Part shown: positions 51,053 to 62,600 of the stretch, piece by piece
Layout: each line of letters opens with the position of its first letter
Position numbering within the stretch: position 1 is the first letter of the stretch
NCBI RefSeq assembly: GCF_021155765.1
Contig: NC_060118.1
Span: 10,351,646-10,415,645 of the forward strand
Length of the DNA: 64,000 bases
Direction: 5' to 3'
From: Diprion similis
Taxonomy: Eukaryota; Arthropoda; Insecta; Hymenoptera; Diprionidae
Notes under the pieces: generated by a model
Told to the model about the DNA's origin: nothing
Database searches by the model: none
Seen by the model: the letters and a program-made list of their open reading frames with translations, nothing else
Made by a program: the position numbers and the translations under genes

Positions 51053-51190
51053 TCAGGATGTTGATCTAGACTTGAAAGTATCAGACAAATCTATTTCTAG
51101 ACCGCAGATTCACTGGGCAAAACGAAAGCAACTCGAACCTATCCTGATTTTTAGCTAAAATATGGTCGATTGTGAAAGAAGCTTGCTGCG
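51053..51190. repeat. Decayed satellite edge
   Basis: Alignable by eye to the monomer but heavily mutated. gagtttcaggatgttgatct aligns with gagttcctgggcgtcgaatt, agtatcagac with agcgtcatac, and gatttttagctaaaat with catttttggcgaaaat. Traces such as tactatttttgacg near 51260 suggest decay continues further, but I cannot set the limit. Confidence 0.65.
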
Positions 51191-51690
51191 AACAGCGGGT
51201 GAACCTCTCACCTGATAAACGAAGTGTTCTCCAGCATTTGCTTAGCTTTTGGTCCAATATACTATTTTTGACGTATCCTTCGATATCCTGAATTTTTTTA
51301 CCGAAATCATAGTAACAAATTGATCTTTGCATCGCAAATTTCGGGGACCCAATATCATAGTCACAAAGACACAGTGATTCTTATTGGCAAAAAAACTTGA
51401 TGAATTCTGAGAACCCTCAGGTAGCTTCTTTGCTCGTCAGCGTCAAATTCAGTATCAATTCGTTTCTAAAGCCTGACCCATATTCTCTACTCCATACATT
51501 GGAATTTTAATTTACACACAATTTTAAACTTCTTGTAAATATTTATGCAATCAGATGATTTTTCAATTATCACCGAGTCGCATTTTTACTGAATTTTTAT
51601 TTCATATATATGCGCTACATGTGATCATAGTTATGGTAGACATTTACACACGGAAAATTACATTATCCAAGAAAATAATGATGTCAATTT
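51191..51690. other. Spacer between the satellite edge and RR gene copy 2
   Basis: No gene. It must hold the 3' UTR of copy 2 (minus strand). It shows no similarity to the 3' flank of copy 1, which marks the end of the shared tract. Confidence 0.5.
51596..51601 (-). terminator. Poly(A) signal of RR gene copy 2
   Basis: AATAAA on the minus strand about 90 bp past the stop codon of copy 2. Confidence 0.55.
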
Positions 51691-52702
51691 CTAATAAGGC
51701 CCGACTGAATCACTTTGAGAATATCCCCCAGCTTGACCGTTTCTCTGATTGTATCCGTTGTTGTATCCTTGCCTTGCCTCCTCGTACGAGATCCTGGGCT
51801 TGTAACCTTCCTGGTCGGCCGTGTACTCGACGATCTGCTTGCGTCCGTCGGGAAGGAGGACGTAGTACATGCCCTTGGTGTCGTCGCCGTCACGGCTCTC
51901 TTGGTGTCCAAAGTCGTTGTCGTAGTTGTCCTTCACCTCGTACTGGAAATCGTACTTCGCGGGTTCCTGAAGCGACAGGAAAGTTTACATCGTTACATGG
52001 CGTCCAGTTCAACATTCCCCGATAACCGGTAACCGGAACTCAAACATCGGTCTACCGGCAATCGTGGTTACAATATTGAGTTATGCTCATACTCACTGAA
52101 TTTTCGGCATCTCCGTAGGCGTATCCTGAGTCGCCACCTCCGTTTACAGCGTTGGTGGCCGGGAGGTAACGATTTTCGGGAACAGCAACCGGCGCCGAGT
52201 ACTGCGATGAAGCGGGGACTCCGTAGGACGCGGACGGGCCGCTGGAGAACCTGGAGGACGACGGGGAGGCTCGAGCAGGAGCTTCGTAGTTGTTGGCAGG
52301 AAGATAGGCACTGGATGGTGCTGGGAAACGAGCCAGGGTAGCCAGGTTCTCCGACTGACTGGCCGGCAGGTACCTGACCGACGGTTGCTGAGGGGCCGAT
52401 GTTGCCTGGTAGTTACTTGCGGGCAGGTAACGCGTCGAGGGAGCGGAACCTGGTGGACGATATCCGGCAGGCTCCAGGCTGGCGGACGCCGTCGCGACGA
52501 GGCACAAAACAGCTACGATCTGTGTACATTCAATATACAGTTTTAGTATCACAAGAGTCACAATAAGATTGTTCAGATTACATGTACCGAGAAAATATCA
52601 CTGCAGTTTGCAGAGTTTAAAAGTAGAGTAGCACCGTTTCCGGGCTTACCGAAGCCCAAAAGATCACACCGTATCGATCTTACTGGATCCTCTTACCTTC
52701 AT
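51691..52702 (-). CDS. YLPA-motif RR cuticular protein, copy 2 (234 aa, inverted)
   Basis: Minus strand. Exons: 52702-52697 (MK, then GTAAGA), 52519-52097 and 51966-51691 (TAG); introns phase 0. MK joins IVAVLCLVATASA as signal peptide, then SLEPAGYRPPG. Linker and RR chitin-binding domain equal copy 1 except for a few residues near the N-terminus (SNYQATSAP against SNQASSAP; SVRYLP against SARYLP). The C-terminus ends GGYSQSDSVGPY instead of GGYPEGPY. The 130-bp intron 2 is identical to that of copy 1 by base-by-base reading, whereas intron 1, promoter and 3' UTR are unrelated by eye. Role as for copy 1: secreted, chitin-binding cuticle protein. Both copies point toward the satellite array. 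The different promoters could give different expression times for almost the same protein. Confidence 0.9.
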
Positions 52703-52760
52703 GGTATGTATTCCTCTGCGTGCCGAACGGTTATAATTAAAAGCAAGGATCCACCCCGGC

Positions 52761-52767
52761 TTATATA
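52761..52767 (-). promoter_or_regulatory. TATA box of RR gene copy 2
   Basis: TATATAA on the minus strand, about 60 bp upstream of the ATG at 52702. It differs from the TATAAGA of copy 1, in line with independent promoters. Confidence 0.65.
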
Positions 52768-55326
52768 GTTCCCTGGCGATCGCGAAAGTGCGAGTTGCAT
52801 AGGTTTGCTCTACGCTGTATGTGGGAGTTGCAAAACCGAGTGAAAAATGCCCCCTCTGTGAATGTAGCGGCTGCGCATCTCTCTAAAATTCTCCATAATA
52901 TATAATTCATCTTCGGCGTAGATGAGCGATGGAGGCTGTGGCCGGGTGTGAGTAAGAGTATATCTCTATCCGTCGTGTTTCATAACGCAACTGTAACATC
53001 GGGAGCAAGGCCGCGCATAGCCCATCTCACTGTACAGACAACGCGGCATCCTTGATTCTTCAATTTCACTCCAAGGATTCCTAAGCCAGCCACTTTCAAA
53101 GTTGCTTCTAGACTGTGCAAGCGACGTGCGGCGCGAGCCAGGATTGCGCCAATCAATCACTTCCTCATTTGGCAAAAGGATCGCCTGCGCTTTCAAGCTA
53201 ATACGTGTAACCCACACGCCCCCAAATCTCAGAGGTAACGAGTCGTTTGCTTCTCGTCTTCATTATCCATTGAATCATCTCGTTTTTCGACTCCTGAGAA
53301 TATGGCACCAGTGCCTCGTACCGAGAGCTCAATCTTCTCAAATTACAACAAATCGCACAATTACTCTGTCGTGCAGTGATCGTCATCTTTCCATGCAAAC
53401 CGCAGAATTCATCCTGCTGGTATTTTTTATTCCAATTCGATCCACGGCCCCGTCCCATATTGCGCAATCGCTAACCACGCTGATGTATTCGCACCGCTTC
53501 GTCTTGTCGAGGTTTCAGGGCTTACCAGCCGGCGGGTGGTAAGAAATTTTTAGGAATAATAAGTGGAGCTGGAAGAATGAGCGGCAGATATCGCATATAT
53601 ACCATCGTACCCACATTCGTCATTTTCAAATGTCAAATTGTACACGCGGGGTTATTATAACAACGCTAGCGAAAAAAGAATTGTCACCCATTTGTCAAAG
53701 CCCTCTTCCGATAAACGGGCTTTAATTTATCGCCCCGCGAAACATTACTCACTCCTGCTTACGCAATCTTCACCGAAAAAAAAACCGATTACAATACTTC
53801 TTGTACACTTTTCTCGCGAACGTACAACTGAGCCGATGATATATTATTTCATAACGGCGTAAAATAAAAAAAAAAAGTAAATAAAAAAAAGAAAGAAAAA
53901 AAGAAGAAGAAGAAATAATCTACGATGACATATTTCCCGCCTTATAAACGTTTCAATTCTCTCATCCTGAAAGAATTTCAAATAACGAACAATCCCCGAC
54001 TTCCACTCGCCACTTTTTTTCAACCCCTCTTTTCATTGTTATCACCCCGTCTTTTTTTCGTACCCATTACTCAGGTGCGGATCGATCTCACCCGACCTTC
54101 GACTTTGACCTCAGAGACCTTCTGTGTCCTGAAATAGTCTGAACGGATATCCACGCGAAGTGAACAGGACGAAGTTTGATTTCTGACATTAAATGATCAA
54201 GTAGTTCAAAATCACGCGTAGAACATGGCGTGAGATTTTTATGGTTCTCGGGGAATCTGATACCCAAAGGATGCCGTGAATATGCTAAGCCTAAGAATCA
54301 CTTTGACATACTTTTCATGCTTGCAAATTGTTCCCCTCTAGGTCAGGAAACTATTTTGAAGAAGGTTCTCAGTCGTTTAAACAAAGCCGATGACTACTTG
54401 CTTTCAAATCACGTAAGAACGAGAAAACTGATTCACTTGGAAATCAAATAAGTGATTTTAATTCGTCGACGTTGACTTCGAATGATTTACATTGTGCACC
54501 AGCTTCATCCCTGATTCCTAATAATTCAGCGTTTTAGGCGATTTCCAGTGAATTCTATAAGTAATGAATCCACGGCGGATCACAAGAAATTAGTGAAAAT
54601 CATTGGAAATCAATGCAAATCACTTGATAAGTTGTATATCAACGAACAACATGACAGAGAATATAAATCAAGAGAATGTCAATGAATTGTAATCGTTTGG
54701 CATTTACCGCAAGGCTTGCAGTGATTTTCAATAATTTCATTTATATTAATTGATTCCTCGTGATTTCGAAGAATACCTAAATCATCCGGGATCCTTTGAT
54801 TGACAATTCGATCTGCAACTGTCAAATTTATGACATTCTTGAACGAATGAAATCTCATTATCAGGCAGGATTATTCGATGCTAGTCGATGACCGTAACGA
54901 GTAATAAAACATCCGTCATAGATACGCCAAAAGCAAATTCATCAACAAGCTCCGTGTATTACGCTGTAACGCATATTACAGTTTATGCAGATCCTCTCTG
55001 ATTTCAGATTGCATCTTGACTCGAGAGTGGGAATATTTAAAGGAGAATCAGCGCATTAAACGAATCAATGAATCAACACACGCTCTCCAAATCCTTGAAA
55101 CGTAACAGGCTTCACCTTATGTACTTTCTCCAATGTTAACACTCCTGGTAAATCATTAAGCGCAGTCAACTTTATCGTGTTTTCAATCAGAATTCAACGT
55201 GACAGTCGTCCGTTAATTGTAGTTCGTCCTCCGAGATGAAAGAGATGAAAATAATAAAAGGCATGGATTCGTTAAAATCTTGCATTAAAAAAGATCGCAA
55301 ATTATTATCAAATCAAATTCATTCTT
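52768..55326. other. Intergenic between the two minus-strand RR genes
   Basis: No supportable gene. It holds AT-rich runs (53865-53917, A/G-rich) and short open frames without family features (53102-53542; 54230-54451). Its left end is the upstream region of copy 2 and its right end the 3' flank of the third minus-strand-type RR gene. Confidence 0.5.
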
Positions 55327-55332
55327 TTTATT
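55327..55332 (-). terminator. Poly(A) signal of the 312-aa RR gene
   Basis: AATAAA on the minus strand about 155 bp beyond the stop codon at 55485. Confidence 0.5.
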
Positions 55333-55484
55333 ACAAAAATAATTTACACAAGGTAGAAATAAGCCGTGCGCGAATCGTAATATCGATTACAAAAACGCAC
55401 ACGTAATAAGCACGCGAATATAAAGATCTAGATCGCTAGGTCGTCGTTGTTACTGGCACATAATCCAATCCCGATTCAAATCCC

Positions 55485-56559
55485 TTAGTAGGGTCCCTGC
55501 GGGTGTCCGTGAGCGTATCCACCCTGACGGTTGTATCCGCTGTTGTATCCCTGCTTGGGTTCCTCGTACGAGATCCTGGGCTTGTATCCCTCCTGGTCAG
55601 CCTCGTAGTGTACGATCTGCTTGCGTCCATCGGGAAGAACGACGGTGTAGACTCCCTGAGTGTTGTCACCGTCGCGGCTCTCGTGATGTCCAAAGTCATT
55701 GCCTGAGGGTTCATCCTTGACTTCGTACTCGAACTCATACTTAGCCGGCACCTAAAAACACAAGATCCAAGACCATCGTCATCGTCTCAACCACCCACCG
55801 CATCTCATACTCACAGATTCGTCATCCTGATGGGCGTAACGGTACCCAGCATTCGCTGGCAGGTAATGGCTCGACGGAGCTGCGCTGCTGTGGGACGAGT
55901 AGCTGGAAGACGATCCATGGCTGCTTGCCGGAAGGTAAACGCTGGAAGGCACGCTTATCGACGACTTGTGGACGCTGTTCTGAGCAGCCGGAAGGTACTG
56001 GCTTGACGGGGCGCTCCAGCGGGACGCTGAAGAAGATGCTGAGTTGGCCCAAGGTGATGACACAGAGGACACAGAGCTGGCCCATGGCGCCGAGGACGAA
56101 GGTGCAGCCGGAAGGTACTGGTTGACAGGAGCCTCAATGGCAGCCGATCCGTATTTGTTGGCCGGAAGGTACTGGTTCGAAGGAGCTGCAGCGGACACTT
56201 GGCTCCACTGGTTGGCAGGCAGGTACTGGTTTGAAGGTGCTGACGAGTACCGACTGGCCGGAAGGTACTGGTTCGATACTGAGTTAGAAGAGTGGTGGCT
56301 GGCCGGAAGGTACTGGTTCGAAATCGAGTTAGAAGAGTGTCGGCTGGCCGGAAGGTACTGGTTCGAAACGGGGTTGGCAGGCAGGTACCTGGCCGATGGA
56401 GAAGCAGATCCTGGAGGACGATATCCAGCCGGCTCGAGGCTGGCCAGAGCGACGGCGGAGAGCGAAAGGAGGATGAAGACCTGGAAGAAGAAGAAGAAGA
56501 TCGTTAGTAGCTCACGAGACGATAGGATGCCAAACTCTGCCGATGCTGCTCACCTTCAT
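55485..56559 (-). CDS. YLPA-repeat RR cuticular protein (312 aa)
   Basis: Minus strand. Exons: 56559-56554 (MK, then GTGAGC), 56480-55815 and 55751-55485 (TAA); introns phase 0 and short (73 and 63 bp). MK joins VFILLSLSAVALA as signal peptide, then SLEPAGYRPPG as in copies 1 and 2. The linker of about 200 residues is built of NQYLPA(S/N/A) motifs (six NQYLPA plus SQYLPA, VYLPAS, HYLPAN, RYLPAN) in Ser-rich spacers. The last exon begins VPAKYEFEYEV, with Val where the paralogues have Glu or Asp. It carries the RR chitin-binding domain (DFGHHESRDGDN, VVLPDGRKQIVHYEADQE, YKPRISYEE) and a tail ending HPQGPY. Likely a secreted cuticle protein with regularly spaced tyrosines for crosslinking. It is the closest relative in the window of copies 1 and 2 and is transcribed in the same direction as copy 2. 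Confidence 0.9.
56277..56366 (-). repeat. 45-bp coding minisatellite (15-residue NQYLPA module)
   Basis: Two adjacent 15-codon modules, SNQYLPASRHSSNSI and SNQYLPASHHSSNSV, followed by a third partial one (SNQYLPASRYS). Near-identity at the DNA level points to recent tandem duplication within the exon. Confidence 0.85.
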
Positions 56560-56613
56560 GTTTGCCTTTGGAGAACACAGGATGGTGTGATGTCGACCAT
56601 TGGTAGTGCATGG

Positions 56614-56621
56614 TTTTTATA
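56614..56621 (-). promoter_or_regulatory. TATA box of the 312-aa RR gene
   Basis: TATAAAAA on the minus strand about 62 bp upstream of the ATG at 56559. Confidence 0.7.
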
Positions 56622-59600
56622 CCGAAAAAACGGCGCCTATATCCCCGCCAAAAACCTGCAGTTCTGTTGCGTAACGCACGCGTGCGGCCCGGAGGAGTAA
56701 ACTGTAACAACGAGATCGTCGAGTGGCAAGGACGGGCGGGCCGGCTCCCCACCATTCGTCGGGCCGGAATGGGCCTTACGCGTGTTCAGCTGCCGGGCCC
56801 GCTTTGAACGTCGAGCGAACATTTCACCGAAAGATCTCACTTTCTGCACAAGTTTTAATACACCTTGTCAGATGTTGTACGGCAGCCGAGCGATCGGATT
56901 CGGATTCTCATCCGCGGTTGAAAATGGTCTTGATCCGAAGGATTTGGTACCTGTAAAGTGAATTGTTTTTTGGACGTGCGAAACTCCGAACGCGAGTAAA
57001 TTCACTTCAATCAAATGTCAGCCGTTTGAATTGAACTCGTGGAACCAGGAATTGTCGGGTCATCGATGATCTGCTCTTTTCATTGAAAGCGCACAACCTT
57101 TTGCCTTGATCTTTTTTTCCCTGCTTTGGTATCCTGGATACTGAATGGGAAAAAACCGCTCGCTGGATTCCGCTCAGCAGTTTGTTAATCATCGACGATT
57201 TCAACCGGACGTTCATTCGTCGCGTGGAAAACATCGGTCGTTGCAACAAACGGTGAACGCCGAGTCTGCAACGACTAATTGAGGCCCGTTTGTTTTTCGT
57301 ACTCAGGACAAATGGCCCGTAAGCGGAACGGTCGAAACTCTCTGTCCCTGTCGCAACGTTTTCGCAGAGACAATGCTACAATTCCTAGTGTTTCATTTGC
57401 TTCTATCTTTTCATACATTTAATTCGCTGTTTATCCTTTCACGCGGATACCACGAAAGCCTACTAAAACTCTTTATTACCCACGCAGCTGTTCACGTCCG
57501 GTGGTGTTGATTGCCGCACCTTTGTGATTATCGCAACGGTGTGTCAAGTCCATAATCGCATAATTCTCTGCATGGTGAAAATCCAGCTCCTGGTAATGAT
57601 TTTTTTGCAAATTTGATGACAGGTCACAATCGAAAATCATTCCGATTCAGATACACGGACGGGTGATTGCGCATTGGATGACACCATCCTCTGAAATGGA
57701 ATCATCTTGCATGGTGGGAAAAATATTCGAGCAAAAGAAGCCGAGTGACACGCATGCATAAACGATCTTAATGTAGGTGAGATCAATCCGCAACTCTATT
57801 GGCCATTGAGGCGTTCCTAATTGATCTACTTCTGACGGCTATTGCTTAAGGGGTGATGCATGGATCCTTCACTTTTTTCGCCACTCCTCGTATTCTCCAT
57901 CTCGGTTTCACAGTGATACAGGCATACAGAATTGGTCAATATAAGCACAAGACCATGTCCTACTACCACTTGGCTCTGGTTCCATAAATACCATAAATCT
58001 ACGCCCATGGACCTGAACCTGCATCCGTTGTTCATCATTTCCACAAAGCGCCTTTGCACGATTTTCAGTCGAGGATCTTGCGTGCAAAAAGATTAGTTCG
58101 GAAGAAAAGTTCGCCAAATGAAATCAACCCAATGAGACTGGTGAAGAACAAAAATTTAGGAGACCAATGGACGTGTTCATGTAGGTTAAAACTGGCAACT
58201 GTGTTGATCTGATTCCATGTTACGACGAGGCTGCTTTTACTTTGACCGTATAATATCTCGAGCAGCGAGAGCTGGCCGGTAGTAACGTTCCTCACAAATC
58301 ATATTATCTCATGTTCTTACGTGACCACATGCACACGTGTGCCTACCGCATTATGGTAGCTTGAAAATCTTAGAGATTATACTCGGTGCGCGTTGCACTG
58401 GCGCAACGAACGATCTTATCACACGATTCCCTTGAGACATCTGCAGCGTGATGAGCGTGTTCCTTAAAGATTTTATACCCTGTCCATTTAAGGTCTACAG
58501 CAAGGAAGCACACGTGGAAAGGAGTCTGAAATTTAGCTTGGCCACGTTTAGGCGTCGATGAAAGAGAATTTTCGCCATCGGAAACAGTCGACTCAGCGCT
58601 TTGAAATACGTAAGGAAATCACGAACCGTGCCGGACATCTCGACACTTGGACGACACTTGCAAAGAGAGGAGAAAACCTGTCGACCTTTCAGATACACCT
58701 CAGGCAGAGAATTTTCGCATCGTCGAATTTCCACCGTGAATTGAGAGACTAGATCGATTATCGGGAAACGAGCGACGCTTCCGCTCTCGCAAAGGTTCAT
58801 CGTTGATAACGGAATGATTGACGGCGATAAATAGTTCAGTTCCAGGTTTCGAGACTCGAAGAACGAGCGTAAATTAATTTCTCAGAGTTCTTTTTTCACT
58901 CCGTTATTACAAAGGGAAAAACGCTTTTGGGATTTGTTTGAATGATTGAATTCAGGAGATTTGAATGAAATGTATAACTATTGATGAGGACGGCTTGTGG
59001 AACGGTAAAATCCCGGGAAGCTCCGAGTGATCGAACATGCTCTGCAGAGTTTCGTAATGCTGTTCGACAGATGGATTTAGAATTAATATATTTCTCTGAA
59101 TTGCGCTGCGGACAATAGAGCAAATATAAATCCATCCGCAAATGTAAAACACCGGGAACAATGAAAACGAGGGCGACTGGGTCGGCCGGGAAATGTATTT
59201 TACACCCTTCCCCTCTCGGTCTGTTTCAATTTGCTCGGTTTCATGCGGCAAAATGTTCCTATTTCCCTGAGCTTATATAGAGAGAATCGTGGCACAGCGG
59301 TGAAGAACTCCGAGGGCAGTTTATTCGATTGAATAACAACCGTTGTTAATAATTGACATTTGGCGTGAATGCCTGCCCACCTGCCCGAATAAATTTGCTT
59401 ATTGTTAGACAAACCACCGAGCATATATTTAGAATTTCAATTCCCGACCCTGCCACCAAGCTTCGTTTAACATGTTTGTTCTTTTTTTTCCTGTTTTTTA
59501 TTTTATTTTTTTTTTTTTCTTCACCACAGTGAAAATATTCAAGGATCACAAAATCGAAGGAACAATCGTAGTCGAAGAGCGATCAGTGGCGACGATTTCT

Positions 59601-62600
59601 TGAATTGGAAAATCGCTGTAACAAAGTTATAAGAAATCGAAAATTTAGATTTGGAATGTTTTTCAGTGAGGAATGAAAATGCAGAATTAGAACCCTGAAC
59701 GATTCCACAATGATAGAAATGTAAAAATGTTAACAAAGTTAGAATTCTTTGAATTCTTAGAAATTTTTGAAGTTCTATACTTTGAGCTGTTTTGTTTTAA
59801 TATAAATCTACGCTTCTCGCGACTTTTGCAATTCGGATGAAATCAAGTCGTTGCAAATAATCGATTTATCAAAAGGCTGGTTCTATTATGTAGAAATGTA
59901 AAACTTGGGAAAATTATGACGCGAAATATAAATTTCGCGGAATCTAATGAAGCATAATTAGCCACGTAGAAGAACCGCTAATGAGATAAAAAAAATTCTC
60001 TCGCCTAAAACTTGACCGCGGATATAAATAGAAAGGCGAGAAATTCGCTCGAGTTCACACACAGGAGCCGCTGGTTGTAACAGGGGCCGGATAATTATTT
60101 TTTTTCTCTTTTTATTTACTCCGGGGTTAAGGGATCAGAGATTTGCGGAGGCTGAGAGGTCAAGAGACTAAGAGGCTGTTGGGCGGTACGTATTATAATA
60201 TGTGGATGGATTATAGACCGCGGAGGCGAAATCTCTAGACGATCGAGCGCAGAGCCCGAAGCGTAAAATCTCGAGGACGCTGTCAGCCAAGTCGCGATGC
60301 CCAAATAAATATCCGCGGCTATATGATCCTCTGAGAATTAAATTCGGAGGCACGAGATTCCTGCGCTTTCATACTCACGTGCATTAAATATTAATTATAA
60401 TTACAATTTTTGCCGAAGGTACGCCCGCAAAGACGGCAACAGCATCCCGGCAAATAGCGCAGCTCGCGTTGCGCAAACTTAGATAAGTATCTTTTATACA
60501 CTTAAAACGACCTCGAACACTGGGATTCACGGCCTTCTTATTCCTCGAGCTCTCGCCCTGAATGACACAGAGAAATTAACGCTCCTCTCTGTCTCTCTCT
60601 CTCTCTCTGGTTGGCCGTTGTTCTCAGTTATTCGAGATCCGTGCGAAATTCGGTCTCGAATTGAAGTCTTTGCATGTAATGTGTTATATGGTAAAAGGAA
60701 AGAAGTTGATTGATTTTCAATTCGAAGAACTCTCGTTTATCCTTCGGCCGATCTGTGGATCCTCCGAATCGTCTTTCCTACTTAAACCTTATTTTCAAAT
60801 CCGGTTCAGTACGAATTACCTCAGTCCTGGTGGATGTCTGGAACTCTGCAACGCGAATGCAGTGATCGAGATGGTGGGAATTAGCGACGTAGCAGTGAGA
60901 AGATTGCGAAATTGGGAAAAAAAATTCTGCGGATTGTATAAACGGCAGAGTGTAATCCACTCGTCTGCGTTTTTGTTAATTGTTTTGACGCGTCACTTAC
61001 TGACAATGCCCGCGGTCTCTTAACACCGCACTGCAATTTATCATTCTACTCGACTCCATATTACGGGCAATGCAAATAACGACTCGCGTCAACGCCCACA
61101 TTCCATTTTTTGTGTCTTCTTTCATCGTATATTTCTTTCCACCATAGTCCAAAGCAAACTTTGCATTTTCCCACGGAATTATAATCGAAAAATATGGTTC
61201 TTGGTACGAAATGATAGTTAATTTTGTAGCTGTTGAAATAATAAATCGATATTCATTCAACCCATAGATCAACAAACGAATCGATTTGATGTTGGAATAA
61301 CCAGAAAATATGGTACCGACAACCGTAACCAGACCAAATGGTTGGTTGTACAGCTTTTCCTCGTAATTTGAAAAAAATTTAAACCGTCAAATTGTCTGAT
61401 AATTAAAGCGATCGAAATTTTTATGATCTCGTTTCTCACCTCGCCGACACTCGTCTTATATGTACAATTAATTACGTCTAAATCCGATCGGCATACACAC
61501 GCTTACATCGGACCTTCGGAAATATCTGATTTCAAGGTGTGCCCATTAATACCCTTCTAGATTTCCCAAGGATGCGTATCGGCGATGTTGATCCGTGAAT
61601 ATTAGTTCATCGAAATTACTTCGTCAAATTCGATCCGCCGTCTGCCCCTCATCGGTGCTAGCCTGTAATGCCAAATGCGTAACCCCATCGAGATAATCTG
61701 GAACAACTGCAGGCCTCTGTCCTCAGGCTAAAGCAATTAACATCAGCCGAAATATCGCGGAGCCGTCACGCCAATATTTCAGAATTTCCGGCCTGCATTT
61801 TGCGAAAGACGCTTTTACTAATTCCAAAGAGTTGATTACGCGTGAGCTGAAATTCCGATCCTCGCGGATTCGGTGATACGATGCAGCTTGTTGTTAGAGT
61901 GGTTTTTTTTTCAGTAGATCAGAAATTAAGTTTTCATGGGTGTAGATGGTCAGAATTATTTATTTAAACGGCTGACGTTACGGTCAAGTAAGATTAGGAT
62001 GATATTTCAGTTTTTCAAAATTACACTCGGAAAATCCACTTTGGTATCACCAAAACATTACCGATAAATTGTTTCTTATTTTTTTTTTTTTTTTTTCAAT
62101 TCTTTTCTAAAAATTTCTCCGTATTATTTTTATTTCAATAAATTTGAATTGAGATATCAGTTATAAGTACAAATTTAGAATTCATTGTAATTTCATTAGA
62201 GTAAGAAGACTTTTAGTTTTCAATGTTTAATGGTGGAGTCGAAAATTTTTATTTCAGTAATTTTCAATTACAATGAAAATACAGAGCGAAAAATTCTCAA
62301 CAACACCGTGAAGTCTAAGTGTAACTTCAGCTGAATTTTAGCGGAACGTAATCCGCCAGAGATTAAAGCAATCAACCATCCATACTTTGACGGTATAGAT
62401 TCTTGGATTCTTCATACGCCATCCACGCCCTCTGATTAAAAATCTCTTCGATAATTTAATCGAAGACAAGTGAAGACGAGGATACCCAATGGAGTCTCGA
62501 TTCTACAAGCGTGTCGAATTCACGACTCCGCACGCGACGCGGAGGATAAAAAACGGAGATGCGATGCACGTTTGCCGGCGTATCTCGTATCTAGGACATC

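Noticed and set aside
53102-53542. Plus-strand open frame of 146 codons upstream of RR gene copy 2
   Set aside because: No recognisable domain, no splice-consistent neighbours, and composition like the surrounding non-coding DNA.
60010-61023. TATAAATAG near 60019 followed by a 120-codon frame at 60661
   Set aside because: The frame lacks a signal peptide or known motif and lies 640 bp away with no splice evidence; too weak to call a gene.
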